Shown here piece after piece: positions 34,403 through 46,540 of a stretch of DNA of 64,000 nucleotides. A program made the translations under genes and the position numbers. Position 1 is the first letter of the stretch. The number at the start of each line of letters is the position of its first letter. Origin of the DNA: Elmis aenea (Eukaryota > Arthropoda > Insecta > Coleoptera > Elmidae); the NCBI GenBank assembly GCA_947652605.1, contig OX393576.1, positions 48,336,966 to 48,400,965 of the forward strand, written 5' to 3'. The notes under the pieces are model-generated. The model was given only the letters and a program-made list of their open reading frames with translations, did not search any database and was not told the origin of the DNA.

Positions 34403-37400
34403 AATAAATTACTTAACGTAGGTAGGTCAACTGTCAACCTTCCAATTTATTTTCTTAAGTGGTTTGTATAAAACATTTCTATGTTAAAATTCATTACTTT
34501 TATACATAATTGAAAGAAATTTAGCTACACCTCCATATATTAAAGTTCCATGTTGCAAAGTTGTCGTTGGAAATGATATTATATCAAGAACATTTTTAAA
34601 TAGATAAATTCAACACTTCCTATGCGGCGCTAGCTTTTTTTTTAAAATTCATAAAGATTTAGTTATTCTAGGACTCTGATATTATCTTTTCATTTTGCTT
34701 TTTTCTTCATCGTGCAAGATATTTTAAACTAACCCTTAAAATTATTTAGAAATTGAGGCTTAAAAAGTTTTAGCTATGAACTTTAGTGAAACTTAAAAGC
34801 GACCTAAAGTTAATTAATATAAACTAAATATCGCTTCTAAACTTTTATAAAATAAATATCGTTATAATTAACCTTAAAATTTACCTCAAAATGTTAAGCT
34901 TAAATACAATCTGTAGCTTTGTTTTTTACATTACATTGCAACGAAAACACACTTATTCTTGTTCCAGATTTTGCATACGTACATAACTGAGTAAAAAAAA
35001 AGTATGACATAAATGTCCAAAACAGTACTTTTAATAAGATTATCATTCACATAAAATTTATTTCGTTCTATAATTTTGAGAAACCAAAATATTAAACAGA
35101 TTTCTGATAAGATGTCAAAACTTAACGATTCAATGATTTAAAATTACGAGTATTAATGGGTGCATTTTTTTCTTAACCTTGGAAATATGCACAGTATTTG
35201 TTGTAAAAAAACTAACTAACTTTGAAAATCACAAAGTACTTGTACTAGTATTTGTTATCGCTTTTTTTTACCAAAAACATGACCAGACAACTTTAAACTT
35301 AATTTGATTTATATTCAGTATAAGCAATGCAGGTCCTACAGTTAACATAAGAAGGACTTACAACTAAATTTAAAAAATCAATCAACAATAAAGCTATAAA
35401 GTTGTTAAAAAGAAATTTTAAGAATTGGGATATGTTTTGTTGAGTACCTACATGTTACTGTAAAAGTCCCAACATTGGTAAATCCTAAGTTTTACCGTTA
35501 AATCTTTAGCATTTACCATAGTGAGGTGGTAAAAGTCCAAATAAAAAGCTTGTTACGCTTCCATTTTGGGCTTTTACTCACCTTTAACATGATCCTTGTT
35601 ATTTTGTACAGTAGTTAATAGAAGGTCAGGTTATAGCTTCACAGGCTACAGCCTCAAACGAGGATGTTTATAATGATGATGTTTATAATGCAATATTTCC
35701 AAATCTGGATTCCAATTTTTTTCCAAAGATTGGTTGCACATTTTTTATTTGGCAGGCAACTGATCTATTTCTAACAAACAACCATCAAATGCATAATCCT
35801 GACTTTTTTGGTAGGTATACTAGAGAGTAATTTTACGTTATATGCATTTAAGAAAATGCCTGTATCTACATACTTTCTGCTGGAGAAAAAAAATTCAAAT
35901 CAGTAAGGTCCATCACGAATGTATACTATGTTCAATTAAACTGTTGTATTGCATGACATGACAACTTTACACCACATATTATTATCAAGTTAAATAACCA
36001 AAAAGTTTACTTTCGAGCATATCCTTCATTTGTCGTAGGTATAGCAATGATAGTAATTTAGGTGTGTAACTGGTCTTAATATTTCATAAAAGAATAAAGA
36101 AAATAATTGTAAATTAATCATTAAGGCCATGAAAAAAATTTAAAACCATATTTGGTAATAATATTTTAAAAAATATGAATGATTTCATTGTGTTTCATCA
36201 ATTTTTGTTATGGATAATTATAAATCAAACAATTACAAGCCGCTGAAATAATTTATTACTAACACGAACAATTAATTTTAAATGTTCAAATTTTTATTAA
36301 GAATTTTTAATTTTAAACAAAAATATAATTATAAATACCAGTTTATTTAGAAAATCACTTACCTATATTATTTTAAGTTTTGACAGCTACATCAAAACAA
36401 TAAATAAATAAGAGTACCAACGAAGTAACTAGAATATAACTTGTTCAAAAGCGAGTCTTTTATTTAAAAAAGACGATGTTTGTATTAAACTTATGTTTAT
36501 TTATACTAAAAATAAATCGCTTAAATATGTCATATTTTTCAAAAAACATAATTTATATAGAAAATAGTACGAAGGTGTTTAATGTGGTGTTTAAAGCTAA
36601 GATGAAACACTAACATCACTTCGACAACAATTAATCGAATTAACATTATTGTCGAATTAAGAATGCATTCATCTTCTATTCCTCCACTGCTTACGCTTAT
36701 TTATCTTTATGAATACGAAAATTATGGTAATGTAAAAACGAGGAATTCTGATGTGAGCAGCTTGACGAGTGAGCCGATTTTTTGAATTCCATAGGACTAT
36801 GATTTGATATTCTTCTCGCATTCTCCAGTTCAGCTATCTGTGGATCGAAGTGGACTGCCGACTCGTTATAGTCGGCATTGATGGACAGACGTGCTTCAGG
36901 TTGTTGTTCGATGTAATTATTTTTAAATTCCTTGATAAGATATCGCTTGCTAGCATCGAATCAGACGAAATGCCGACATTAGTACGTTCACATCTATCTT
37001 CTTTATTAGGCTAATCTCGAATACTCAGAGACCAAATACACAATATTACATCGTTAACTGGCAATGTGGAAAACAAGATCATATATTCACTTCAAAAAAG
37101 GCAAAAATTTTATTAACGTTTAAGAATTCAAGCAACACCACTGTTTTATAATGCTTTATCTGGCCAAAATAGTAGGTAATAATAATTCTGTAAATATGTA
37201 TTCCTCGTTTGAATTAATAAAATGCAATACATACAACAGTTCCAATACAATAACAAATCACAATTATTATCATAAAAGAAAGTTAAAAGACACTGATACG
37301 TATGATTGCTAGTACTATTTTTTTCATAGAGATTTTTAGGATCGTGGGATATTGGATTTATTTCTGATAATGGTAAAATAACTAAACAGTTGTGTTTTTC

Positions 37401-40320
37401 GGAATTCTTCAGAAAAAAAAAAATGCTGAAAATGATCGTCTTTTTCGCTAAGATTGGTGTTCTACAAGACAAAGGTTAAATCCATGAAATATCCAAAGAC
37501 AATCTGATCACTGCTATGGTCGTAAATTGAAGCAGAGGGTATCTGCTCTTCGATCGAAAAACTCGTAAAGTATAATGCTATAACGTAGGGTTTAACGTGA
37601 TGTAACCCATAGCTTTTATATTTGCTTGAGATAAAACAAATTATTGTTTCACCTTGCATGAAAAATTTGTATTTTTTGTGTTTTACAGTGCCTACATTTC
37701 ATTTTAACGAAGTGTATATTTCATTACGTTGTAACTGTGGTGCGGTTAATTATATTCTAAATCCAATCCGGTCCTGGTTCGCTTTTAAGCATCTCTGTTC
37801 TCCCAAGTTCATATAACCAGGAGATTTACGGCCGTTTTACGAGCGACAGAACCATCAACCTGGGACGCAAAATGAGGTCTTGCAGCGTTATTTATGTTCC
37901 GTTCCTTTTAGTTTTAGCACTGTGACGTGTAAATGGCCGTGGTAACTGCTTGCTCGCTTGCCCATATAAGCTATGGGCGTTCAGCTGCATGTGCGAGTCT
38001 TCAGCGGTGACTGCAACTCTGGTGCACCCGCGACCGTGCGTGTTACCGCCATCTTGCTTCACGACGTCACCGTGGCTGTCCTGCCTACTGACCCAAGACT
38101 CCGCCTATCTTCATATTCAGACCCATCTTTATTACTTCACGAGAGAGACGGAGTCTCAAAGTGGCCGAGAATGACTCGTTGACTCTAAACAGGCGCTGAG
38201 AGCGGCAATCTTCAAAGAGCGCGCCGAACGGTGATGGTTAAAAAGTGCCTTCAGTAATAAATCGACAGAATCAGCGCTGCTATTCATAAAAGTTGCCGCT
38301 ATCGCATTAATTACAATCCCGCTGTTCGCTAGACTGCGTTCAAACAGTTTGCATATGGCCGTCATAAATAACTGTCAGATGTATCTCTACAGCTTCTCGT
38401 TGGCATTCTACAACATTCTCAGCAAATTCAAATGCTCTGTTAATTCATCGCTTTCAAGTAATGACAAGTTAATAGCGTTTACGTTCTTGTTTAATTAACC
38501 TGTCGACAAGCTCATGAAAGTATGTTACCGTTTAGCTATAGTAGCTTGTTGTAGAGCCTGTCGCTTATCGATTTAGACTGACTTTAGCGGTAGTCTTTTG
38601 TCACTGTGGTCGAGCGAGCGGGTCGACGGGTCAAGCGGGTCAGGCCCGAGTCTCTAAATCACGCCGCTTCCGGTGGCCGTCAGAGAACAGGGCTTGTTAA
38701 GTCATCCGCCGGTGGAAATTGAACGCAGCACTGTCTGCTCTCAACCAAGTGGAATATGATTGATGTCGACTATTCATCATCGTTATTTCCTTCCTTGACA
38801 CTGATCGAACTTTTACTTAGAACATAATTACTTAAGCTTTCTCTCTTCTTATATATTCTACGATAAAATACATACAGGTACGCATCCTCGGAATTTACAA
38901 AGCACGTTATCGCTAATTTATCACTGTCAGGGAAAGGAACTGGCACTGCATAAACCAAACCATGTGACAGGTTTGCATACACTGACTTGCACGGAGAGCA
39001 ACCATTCGCCTCATGATTGATCATATGACAACCCTATGTGTTAGAACATCTATCAGCGCCCACTTTAACATGTCTGCTTCCTTATTTATAATGTTAATTT
39101 GCAATTAAAATTTAGTACAAGCGCATCTTGATATACAACATAAAATGTAGTATATTATAATAAATTAGCACAACTACTTTATATTTTGTAATAAAAAAGG
39201 ATGATACAACTGATTTATAATAAAACTGTCACGTAGTTTTATATACCAATAAAAGCTTAACTAATTTTAATAAAATAAGAATTAATCGTTAGTTTTCATT
39301 TATTCTTTACCTTTAACTACCCAACTCTGAAAACTTATTTTTGCAATCTTGAAACTAACTGGTTCTAAATCTAAGCGAATTGTAACATGACAGGAAAGCC
39401 TCTAAATAGTCTTTCATAGCTTTTTTCAACCCTTTCGTCAATTAAAATTTTACGAATGATATTCCTAAAGAGACTCACGGATATTGCCGCCTGAAATCAC
39501 AGGACAAACGCGTTTACTGTTTTTCCTCATTATTCCATTAACTAAGCTATCTTCTTTGGCATTCTTATTTCAACTGGAAATTTCATGCTATATTAATGGT
39601 GTATTTGATATGGGTTTTTAATTAATATAAAATATTAATGCATCGTTACGATATTACCATTACCGTTTGCTATGTTATTTATGAAGCAATAAACAAGTAT
39701 CTGTAATATCAAGGGACATTTGTGACGTTCTCGTTAATTTTGCTCGACTTGCTAATTTAAATATTTAAAGTATCGATAATATAAAATATCTGTGGCTGAT
39801 GGACTACAGTCCAATGCCAAACAACCCAAAAAAAAATAATAATAAACAAGGAATACTGTATATAAAACAAATAACAATATTTATATAAAAGCTAAATAAT
39901 CCCTGATTCATAAATCATCATTTACTGTATGTTTGTGACCATAAATCTGTCCAATAATGTTTCGTATATGAAATAAATGGATCAAACCGAATTATTTATA
40001 TATTACAAATCTATAAGAATGATCCACTCAAATTGATGATATTATTAATTTGTTGATCAAGTACCCGTTGTATGATTGTAGTATTTATTTGATAAATTTT
40101 TATACTCGTATACAGAAATTATCGTGTGCTAGTCAAATCAATATGTATAATATTCGTAATTAGCATCAGCTACAAATCAGCCATGGAAAAGCATATTTAA
40201 AGTAGCGATTGGGTGGTTAAGCACCATCTTGTTGAAAATATTGGTTTTTTAATTTTACACTACCCTTAAAATAACATTCTGTGATAAGTTTTATGTTCAA
40301 CAATTATGTTCATTTATCAC
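34403..40320. other. Longest unique stretch in the window; non-coding apart from weak ORFs
   Basis: No transposon ends or coding similarity recognised. A short perfect hairpin, TGCCGAC-N8-GTCGGCA, lies at 36856-36877. The island 37820-38720 is annotated separately. ORFs at 37146-37472 and 38770-39024 have no domain I recognise. Confidence 0.4.
37820..38720. promoter_or_regulatory. CpG-rich island of possible regulatory function
   Basis: Base composition shifts clearly from AT-rich flanks to sequence with many CpGs. A TATA-like CATATAAG occurs at about 37962, just before an ATG at 37973 that opens a 69-codon frame. Nearby are homeodomain-like sites (GCATTAATTAC at about 38303, GTCATAAATAA at about 38361) and an octamer-like TTTGCATAT at about 38348. 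This could be a promoter with first exon or an enhancer. None is proven; no protein similarity was seen. Confidence 0.3.
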
Positions 40321-40697
40321 ATATATACAGAGTGGTCCACATAGAAGGGCCACTATTGGGATCTCGTAAACGGCAAGAGCTACAAAGAAGTTTAAATTAG
40401 ACAAATTGTTCCATTTTCGGAGACCTATTCAATGATGCTTTAATGTTTTTAAAAATTTCTATGGCACGCTAGATAATAAACAGAAACCAAGATAAGCATT
40501 TTTTTTAAATCATTACTGACTCGGTTATACTTGATGGTACAAAAATAATTTTGGGGAAAAAGTTGTAGATTTTTTAACGCACTATAAAATGAATACATAT
40601 TGTTTAAATTCTTAGATAAATTACAAACTTGCATTTATTTAATGGAAACCATAGTTGGCTATGACTTCATAAAAAAAATATTGTAAGTTTTAATATA

Positions 40698-41185
40698 GTG
40701 CCATGAAACAAAAGACAATTTAGTTCTCTCATTTAACGAAAATGTTAACTATTTTAATAATAATATACTTAACGATAATAAAATAAATTGGAGTATATTT
40801 TCAAAATAACCTCCAATTTTTTGTAAACATGTTCTGGCTCTTTTATTAATACTCCTGTTATAATCTTATATAATTTGTTATTTTATTTTATATAAATCTG
40901 TTATAATTTTTAAATACTTTGTTTTCATTAAATATTCGATTTAAAAATTTTCATGATGTTTTTGTTATTCGTTGAACAAATGCGTAAAACAAATTAGTTG
41001 TAAAAAAATTTTGTGATACTTAAAAGACGACTTTTGTATTGTTTTTATTGTATAAGTATTTTGACACAAAGCTGCTTTTCAAAAATTAATAAATTTTGGT
41101 TTATTTTTGATTTAATGTTTTACTTTTATATAAGTTAAAATAAGCTTTAAATGACAGAACTAAATTGTCTTTTGTTTCATGGCAC
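40698..41185. mobile_element. 488-bp MITE (family F) inside D copy 3
   Basis: TIRs GTGCCATGAAACAAAAGACA and TGTCTTTTGTTTCATGGCAC, extending about 30 bp to AATTTAGTT and AACTAAATT, with TA at 40696-40697 and 41186-41187. The interior is very AT-rich and without ORFs. Confidence 0.88.
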
Positions 41186-41251
41186 TATTTAGCTTTGTAG
41201 CGACTTTTTGACAAATTTTATTTGTTTTGAGCCCAAATATCAAAATAAATA

Positions 41252-42894
41252 CACTCGGGTGCAAAAGTATCGAGCCACCTCGCTTTTCCGACTTTGAAGA
41301 AATTTTTTTCAGGTACTACTAAGAATTAAAAAACGAAACATGTATCACTCAAAAGGTTATTTCATTGCCTTTAAAATGAGACCAAATAGTCGGAAATTCC
41401 TTTTTTTGCTCTGAAGTTTTGGCTGTTAGAACAAAAGCATCCACAATATGCTAGCTAGCCGGCATGCAGGTATGCAGCCTTTTCAGGTTATGAATACGCA
41501 TGCATTCAATAATTACATATCACTGGCTTAAAAGCTGTCAATAAGCTGTTAATTAGCAACGTTTTGTATTAATCCAATTATTAAAAAAATGGAAACCACG
41601 CCAGAAAAAGCTGCTCAAGCCGTTGCATTACTTCAAGCAGGGCATGGTCAGCGTGAAGTGACTCAAGAACTAAATTTGAGCCGGTCAGCGGTACAGCGGG
41701 TCAACCAAAGGTACGAGGAGACTGGTGCGTTCGTTCCAAGACCTAGATCAGGAAGACCACGGTCAACGTCAAAAAGGGACGACCGCTACATGACGACGAC
41801 GTCCTTGCGCAACCGTCGACTCAACGCAGTTCAAGTGCTGCAGCAGCTTCGTGAACTCCGAGGAGTGGTTGTCAGCAGATGGACAGTGAGGCGAAGACTG
41901 CAGGAGACAAACCTTGTAACCCACAGGCCTGCAACTGCTCCTAAACTTACCCCAGTTCATCGCCGTTTACGTCTTCAATTTGCACGGGAGCATGTTGACT
42001 GGACTTTGGAACAATGGGGGTCCGTTTTGTTCTCTGATAAGAGCAGGGTTTGTGTCTACGGCAACGACGGAAGGGGACGAGTGTATCGGCGACCTGGAGA
42101 GCGGTTTGCACAATGTTGCATCGATGAACGCATCAGCTTCGGCGGCGGTTCGTGCATGGTCTGAGGTGGAATATCTCTAGAAGCACGAACCGATCTTGTC
42201 TTCATCGTCAGGGAGGGCAGAGGTCGAGAAGAAAGAGGTCTGACTGCTCAACGGTATATAAACAGCATACTGACAGATCATGTCATGCCGTACGCCGGAT
42301 TTATCGGTGACAATTTCATATTTATGCATGACAGTGCAAGACCACATAGTGCTCGAATCGTTCGGGATTACCTCGCAGACGTGGAAATTCAAGCCATGGA
42401 GTGGCCATCACGGAGCCCCGACCTGAATCCCATTGAGCATAATATGTGGGACCAGCTCAAAAGAAGAATTCGAGCCAGAGTTCCTGCTGTTTCTTCCATC
42501 CTCGAGTTGAAAAATGCACTGCTAGAAGAGTGGAACAGTATACCTCAAGATTTTGTGATAAAATTAATTAGGTCCATGAAAAAACGAATGGAAGAGGTCA
42601 TTAAGGCAAGGAGGGGGGTAACACAAGATTTTAAAAATTAAAATTAGTTTCGTACTGCTTTGTTTGTATTTCTTAACTTCTCTAATTTATTTTGACGAAT
42701 TGTTGATTAATTTAAGTCAGTTCATTTTGGAACTCTCAATTTATAAAGATCTTAAATAAAATTATCTCATTTTAAAGGCAATGAAATAACCTTTTGTATG
42801 ATACATGTTTCGTTTTTTAATTCTTAGTAGTACCTGAAAAAAATGTCTTCAAAGTCGGAAAAGCGAGGTGGCTCGATACTTTTGCACCCGAGTG
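41252..42894 (+). mobile_element. Full-length Tc1-type transposon with 130-bp TIRs
   Basis: Ends CACTCGGGTGCAAAAGTATC and GATACTTTTGCACCCGAGTG; TA duplication at 41250-41251 and 42895-42896. The two TIRs, 41252-41381 and 42765-42894, differ at only three positions in 130, which argues for a fairly young insertion. One transposase gene fills the interior. A 5'-terminal fragment of the same family occurs at 15657-16083. Confidence 0.95.
41589..42641 (+). pseudogene. Tc1 transposase, one in-frame stop from complete
   Basis: The frame spans 350 codons, the usual length for Tc1 transposases, and is interrupted only by TGA at 42162-42164 (codon 192), where the family has tryptophan in the GGGSCMVWGGI motif. 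Residues 1-45 (METTPEKAAQAVALLQAGHG on) and about 60-120 form the two helix-turn-helix DNA-binding parts, joined by the AT-hook-like RSGRPRS at 53-59. The catalytic triad fits DD34E: D150 in VLFSDKS, D248 in FMHDSARPH, and E283 in SPDLNPIEHNMW, with exactly 34 residues between the last two. The start ATG follows an A-rich leader. It acts by cut-and-paste at TA sites. As it stands the product would lack two catalytic residues unless the stop is read through. Confidence 0.95.
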
Positions 42895-43102
42895 TATATT
42901 AAAACTTACATTATTTTTTTTATGAGGTCATAGCCAACTATGGTTTTTGTTTATTATCTAGCGTGTCATGGAAATTTTTAAAAACATTAAAGTATCATTG
43001 AATAGGTCTTAGAAGGGGGAACAATTTGTCTAATTGAAACTTCTTTGTAGCTCTTACCGTTTACGAGATCCCTATAGTGGCCCTTCTATGTGGACCACCC
43101 TG

Positions 43103-44650
43103 TATATTATTAATTTGCTGTAAAGATCAAATACCAGTCGAAAGTAAAGCTTATTATGATTTTAAATTAAACTAATGTTTTAATGAAAATTAGGTAAATG
43201 TGTATAAATTTCTTTGCTTTTGAGTAACTTTTATAATAATGTGATAAAATACAAAATACTTGGTTGTTAAAAGTGATAAATAAAAACTGTGAAATACACT
43301 CTAGTTAATAAAATTTAAGACGCGCGAATCGATAAAATAAACAGCTGCAAACTAATTTGTAATTGAAATCAGTAAGTAGCCCCAAGCTGTCTTGATTTCA
43401 TTTGATCAATGATTTTCCCGATAACAGCCGATGTGTGTAGAGGTCAGATCGTGACTCATTCTGCCTCGGGTGTTTCACATCGTCAAACAAAAACATCATT
43501 GCCTAATGGAATCCGGCGCATTAATCACACCGGAGAAGCTACAGCACGGTTATAAAACGGAAATTATGTCGCCCACGGGGACACGGCTGTAAGGGCGAAA
43601 AAAGGGTCAGCGTTTACCACGGATCGTCCCTATGTTCATTATGTCTATTCTCAACGGGAACATGAACATCCCCAGGCTGGACAGCCACACAAAGAGCAAA
43701 CATCTCATCACTTTGGAGGGTTTTTTTACTACCAGTGCTGATTGCACTAAATATATCGTTCTGTACTAAAGCAGACACCAAAAATTAACAAATATAACTT
43801 GGATACAAGCTTAACGTTTAGTGCAAGCAACTATGTTAAATTAAAAACACCCCAGCCCTGCTACTTTCTCATTCCAAGATAAAGAAAGCTTTAGTGTACA
43901 AAATAATAGGCATATTTCACCTTAAATTCAAATCTTCCATATTATTTATTCGAAAATCGAAAAATTGACGCAAAAGTAGTTTGGATGAGAGGCACTCAAC
44001 TTCACTTTCACTGATTATAAAATACTACCTTATTGTCAGATATAAATCTACAAAAACGTTGAAGCGGTGAGAATACCAAGAAGCAGATAGGTACATATAA
44101 CAATTATTACCAGTAATGACTTAATAAAAAGTTGCAGAAAAATAGGCCGACTATTACAAGGAAATCAACACAAAAAAAGAGTGAAAGGAATAACTAGAAA
44201 CGAGATAAAAGTTAAAGAAGAAGCAAAAATTAGAAACACGCAATTAAATTTTTTGATGTAAAGAATAAGCGAGAAATTGCTATCGTTCAAAATAATTCTG
44301 GAAAAGAGCTAGCAAAAGTATAGCTTGTTGTGTTAATAGAACATTATTTGAGTCATAAAAGGCTATAATTTTAAATTTTTCTATTTGTTCAGAAAATTCT
44401 CGATGTTATCATTTGTTCTAGCCTAATGATTTCCAAAACGTGCATAAGCATTGTTACGGTTTTGTTTTTTTAATTTGTAAGCTTTTATAAAATAATTTTA
44501 TTATTTCCATAACATCATATCAATAAGAGAATTGCCTATTCATGCAAAAATCTGTTTGTAAGATAAGAATTTTTAAAAGTAAAATAAGAATTTTTAAAAA
44601 TAGTTGTACGTTTGATGTTACCTATATATAATTTTCATCATACAAAATGT
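43103..44650. other. Unique stretch with GC-richer island at 43380-43700
   Basis: The island contains TTTGATCAATG, CGCATTAATCAC and CCTAATGG motifs and many CpGs. No coding or TE similarity. Possible regulatory DNA. Confidence 0.35.
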
Positions 44651-44925
44651 ATTAGAAAAAGCCTAGGGGTGCCAGATTCAAAGAAAAATATTGAGTCACG
44701 CCAGCTCAGATAGCTAGGATGTCTATTGCGTATGCCAGAAAGTAGGTATCTGGGATATAATATGTAGATTGTAGAAAAGACAAGAAGAGGAAGACGAACA
44801 ACATAATGAGAAAACGAACTGCGGCAGAGACTGAAAGAAAAAAGAGTCAGCTGGAGAGATGTGCTACAGTGAGGCAACGATAGAAAAAGGAAGAGAAACA
44901 TAATCAAGAACTAGGAAAGCATACC
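44650..44925 (+). pseudogene. Non-LTR retrotransposon C-terminal scrap
   Basis: The plus strand reads QLRWLGCLLRMPESRYLGYN-like residues at about 44703-44765, KTRRGRRTT at about 44779, then RLKERRVSWRDVLQ at about 44830-44870. This follows the tail of insect LINE proteins (LRWxGHxxRMxxxRxP, then GRPxxxWxD). Short, with stops. The minus-strand ORF at 44638-44907 is its shadow. Confidence 0.5.
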
Positions 44926-44929
44926 TCGA

Positions 44930-46540
44930 CACCAAAAGGTACAAGGGGATCAACTTAAAAAGAAGAAAGTTTATTGTAGACTTGCGATTACCTTTTACCA
45001 TTTTCTGTTGTGTCATAACATTTTTATTGATTTAATGTTAGCATTACTCATGCGAAAAATTCTCAGAAAAGTCGATAAATTATATTTCATGTGAATTTGA
45101 AGAGTTTAATAACAATTTATTTTCTTTATGAGGAAAAAAGAACAAGTGGAATTTTAAAATCGAATATTTTTCAAACAATTAGGCATTTTTTAAATCTAAT
45201 AAGATATTTAAAAGATACTGGCAATCTTCTACACATTTTTTAACAAGCACCTCAGCTTTATATCCAATCTCTCAAAATAAAGAAGTTATATGACTTGAAC
45301 GTTCTAACCGGGGCACCCTGTACGTTGCCAACCTTTTATACGTTTACATTTCTACAGTGGACCGTGCCAATCGTTAGCTAATTATATGGGTGATGTTACA
45401 TAATGTTTTATTTAGAAAGCTTTCAGTAGTTGTTCATCCGGTAACAAATTAATGGGACACTGGAATATTCATTCTGTTCGGAATTTGCAGGCATAGCGTG
45501 ATATTGATATTAGTTGCGAGACATGATGCAGGGGTGGCTGTAATTGAATCATCCTTTCCCCATTCCGGGTGTGATAGAGCTCATCTGCGGTTGCTGACAG
45601 CCGGGCAAATCACCAATGACACTAATGTTGTACATGACAGCCCGCATTACTGATTAAGCTCCTGATAACAGATTTAATAGCACGGTCTACATACAACTTG
45701 CGCATTCATAATTAGTTTATCACGCAACCTGCTAACTTTCCAATTATCTAATCATTTTAATAGCTAAGGTAACATATTACAGATAACATGGTTAACATTG
45801 ATCTAGCAAAAGAGGTCGTCATCGTAATTAGTTTGAAATTTTCACCATGTAACAACGCTATCATCATTCATAATAAATATATCTTAAGTAAGGTGTTATT
45901 TTAGCGGTACCTAATTAAATTAATAGGTGATACGTTTTAACCGAAAAACGTTGTTGAATATATTGTTAAATATATTTTTCTTTAATATAAATTTACTTCT
46001 AGTCATGTTCTTGAATCTTGATTGGTTTCATTAATTTACTACAGCAGTTTTTATTAATACAGTTACTGGTGAACTACCAGTACCTACCTAACTATGGTTT
46101 AATTGACAATGACTTGTTAATGAAATTTCGCTAGATAGACTATGAGTACAAAATATTCACAACTGACTAATTTTGGCACTCGGCGCAAATAAAACGCAAC
46201 AATACACAAAATTCTACCACAGAACTTCACCTAATTTTGGATTAATACTTTTACTAATAATACTTTTAAAAAACAGTCTAAATCTAATCGAATACGGTGA
46301 ATTTTAAACTTAACTAAAATTTTCACTTAAGTCACCAATTTTGGTACTGTTATCATAGTACACGGTAATGTATTTTTTTACACAAACAAAAATAATTTAA
46401 GTTAAATATGTTGTATCTTTTTGCCAAGATAATGTTTTGTCATAGTTAATATAGAAAAGGAATCAAGAAGGGAGTCCTTTTTTTTATGTACTTAAAAATT
46501 GGCTTTTCCTAAATCATTGACCGGTTGTTACATAAGTCAT
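44930..46540. other. Unique stretch with GC-richer island at 45350-45740
   Basis: A lone GCACCCTGTACGTTGCC motif occurs at about 45313. The island has several homeodomain-like sites (GCTAATTATA, TCATAATTAG) but nothing definite. Confidence 0.35.

Larger units (their letters stand above)
40328..43102. mobile_element. Foldback MITE, family D, copy 3, carrying two insertions
   Basis: Left end CAGAGTGGTCCACATAGAAG and right end CTTCTATGTGGACCACCCTG, with TA at 40326-40327 and 43103-43104. The inner arms AACCATAGTTGGCTATGAC (about 40648) and GTCATAGCCAACTATGGTT (about 42929) also pair. The loop contains MITE F (40698-41185) and a Tc1 element (41252-42894). Without the insertions, the host element would be about 640 bp, similar to copies 1 and 2. 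Confidence 0.88.

Noticed and set aside
37146..37472. 108-codon minus-strand ORF
   Set aside because: Low-complexity hydrophobic and Y/N-rich translation of AT-rich DNA without a domain.
45300..45330. Lone CACCCTGTA motifs (also at about 14312 and 20893) as element ends
   Set aside because: No inverted partner was found at a reasonable distance, so no element is called.
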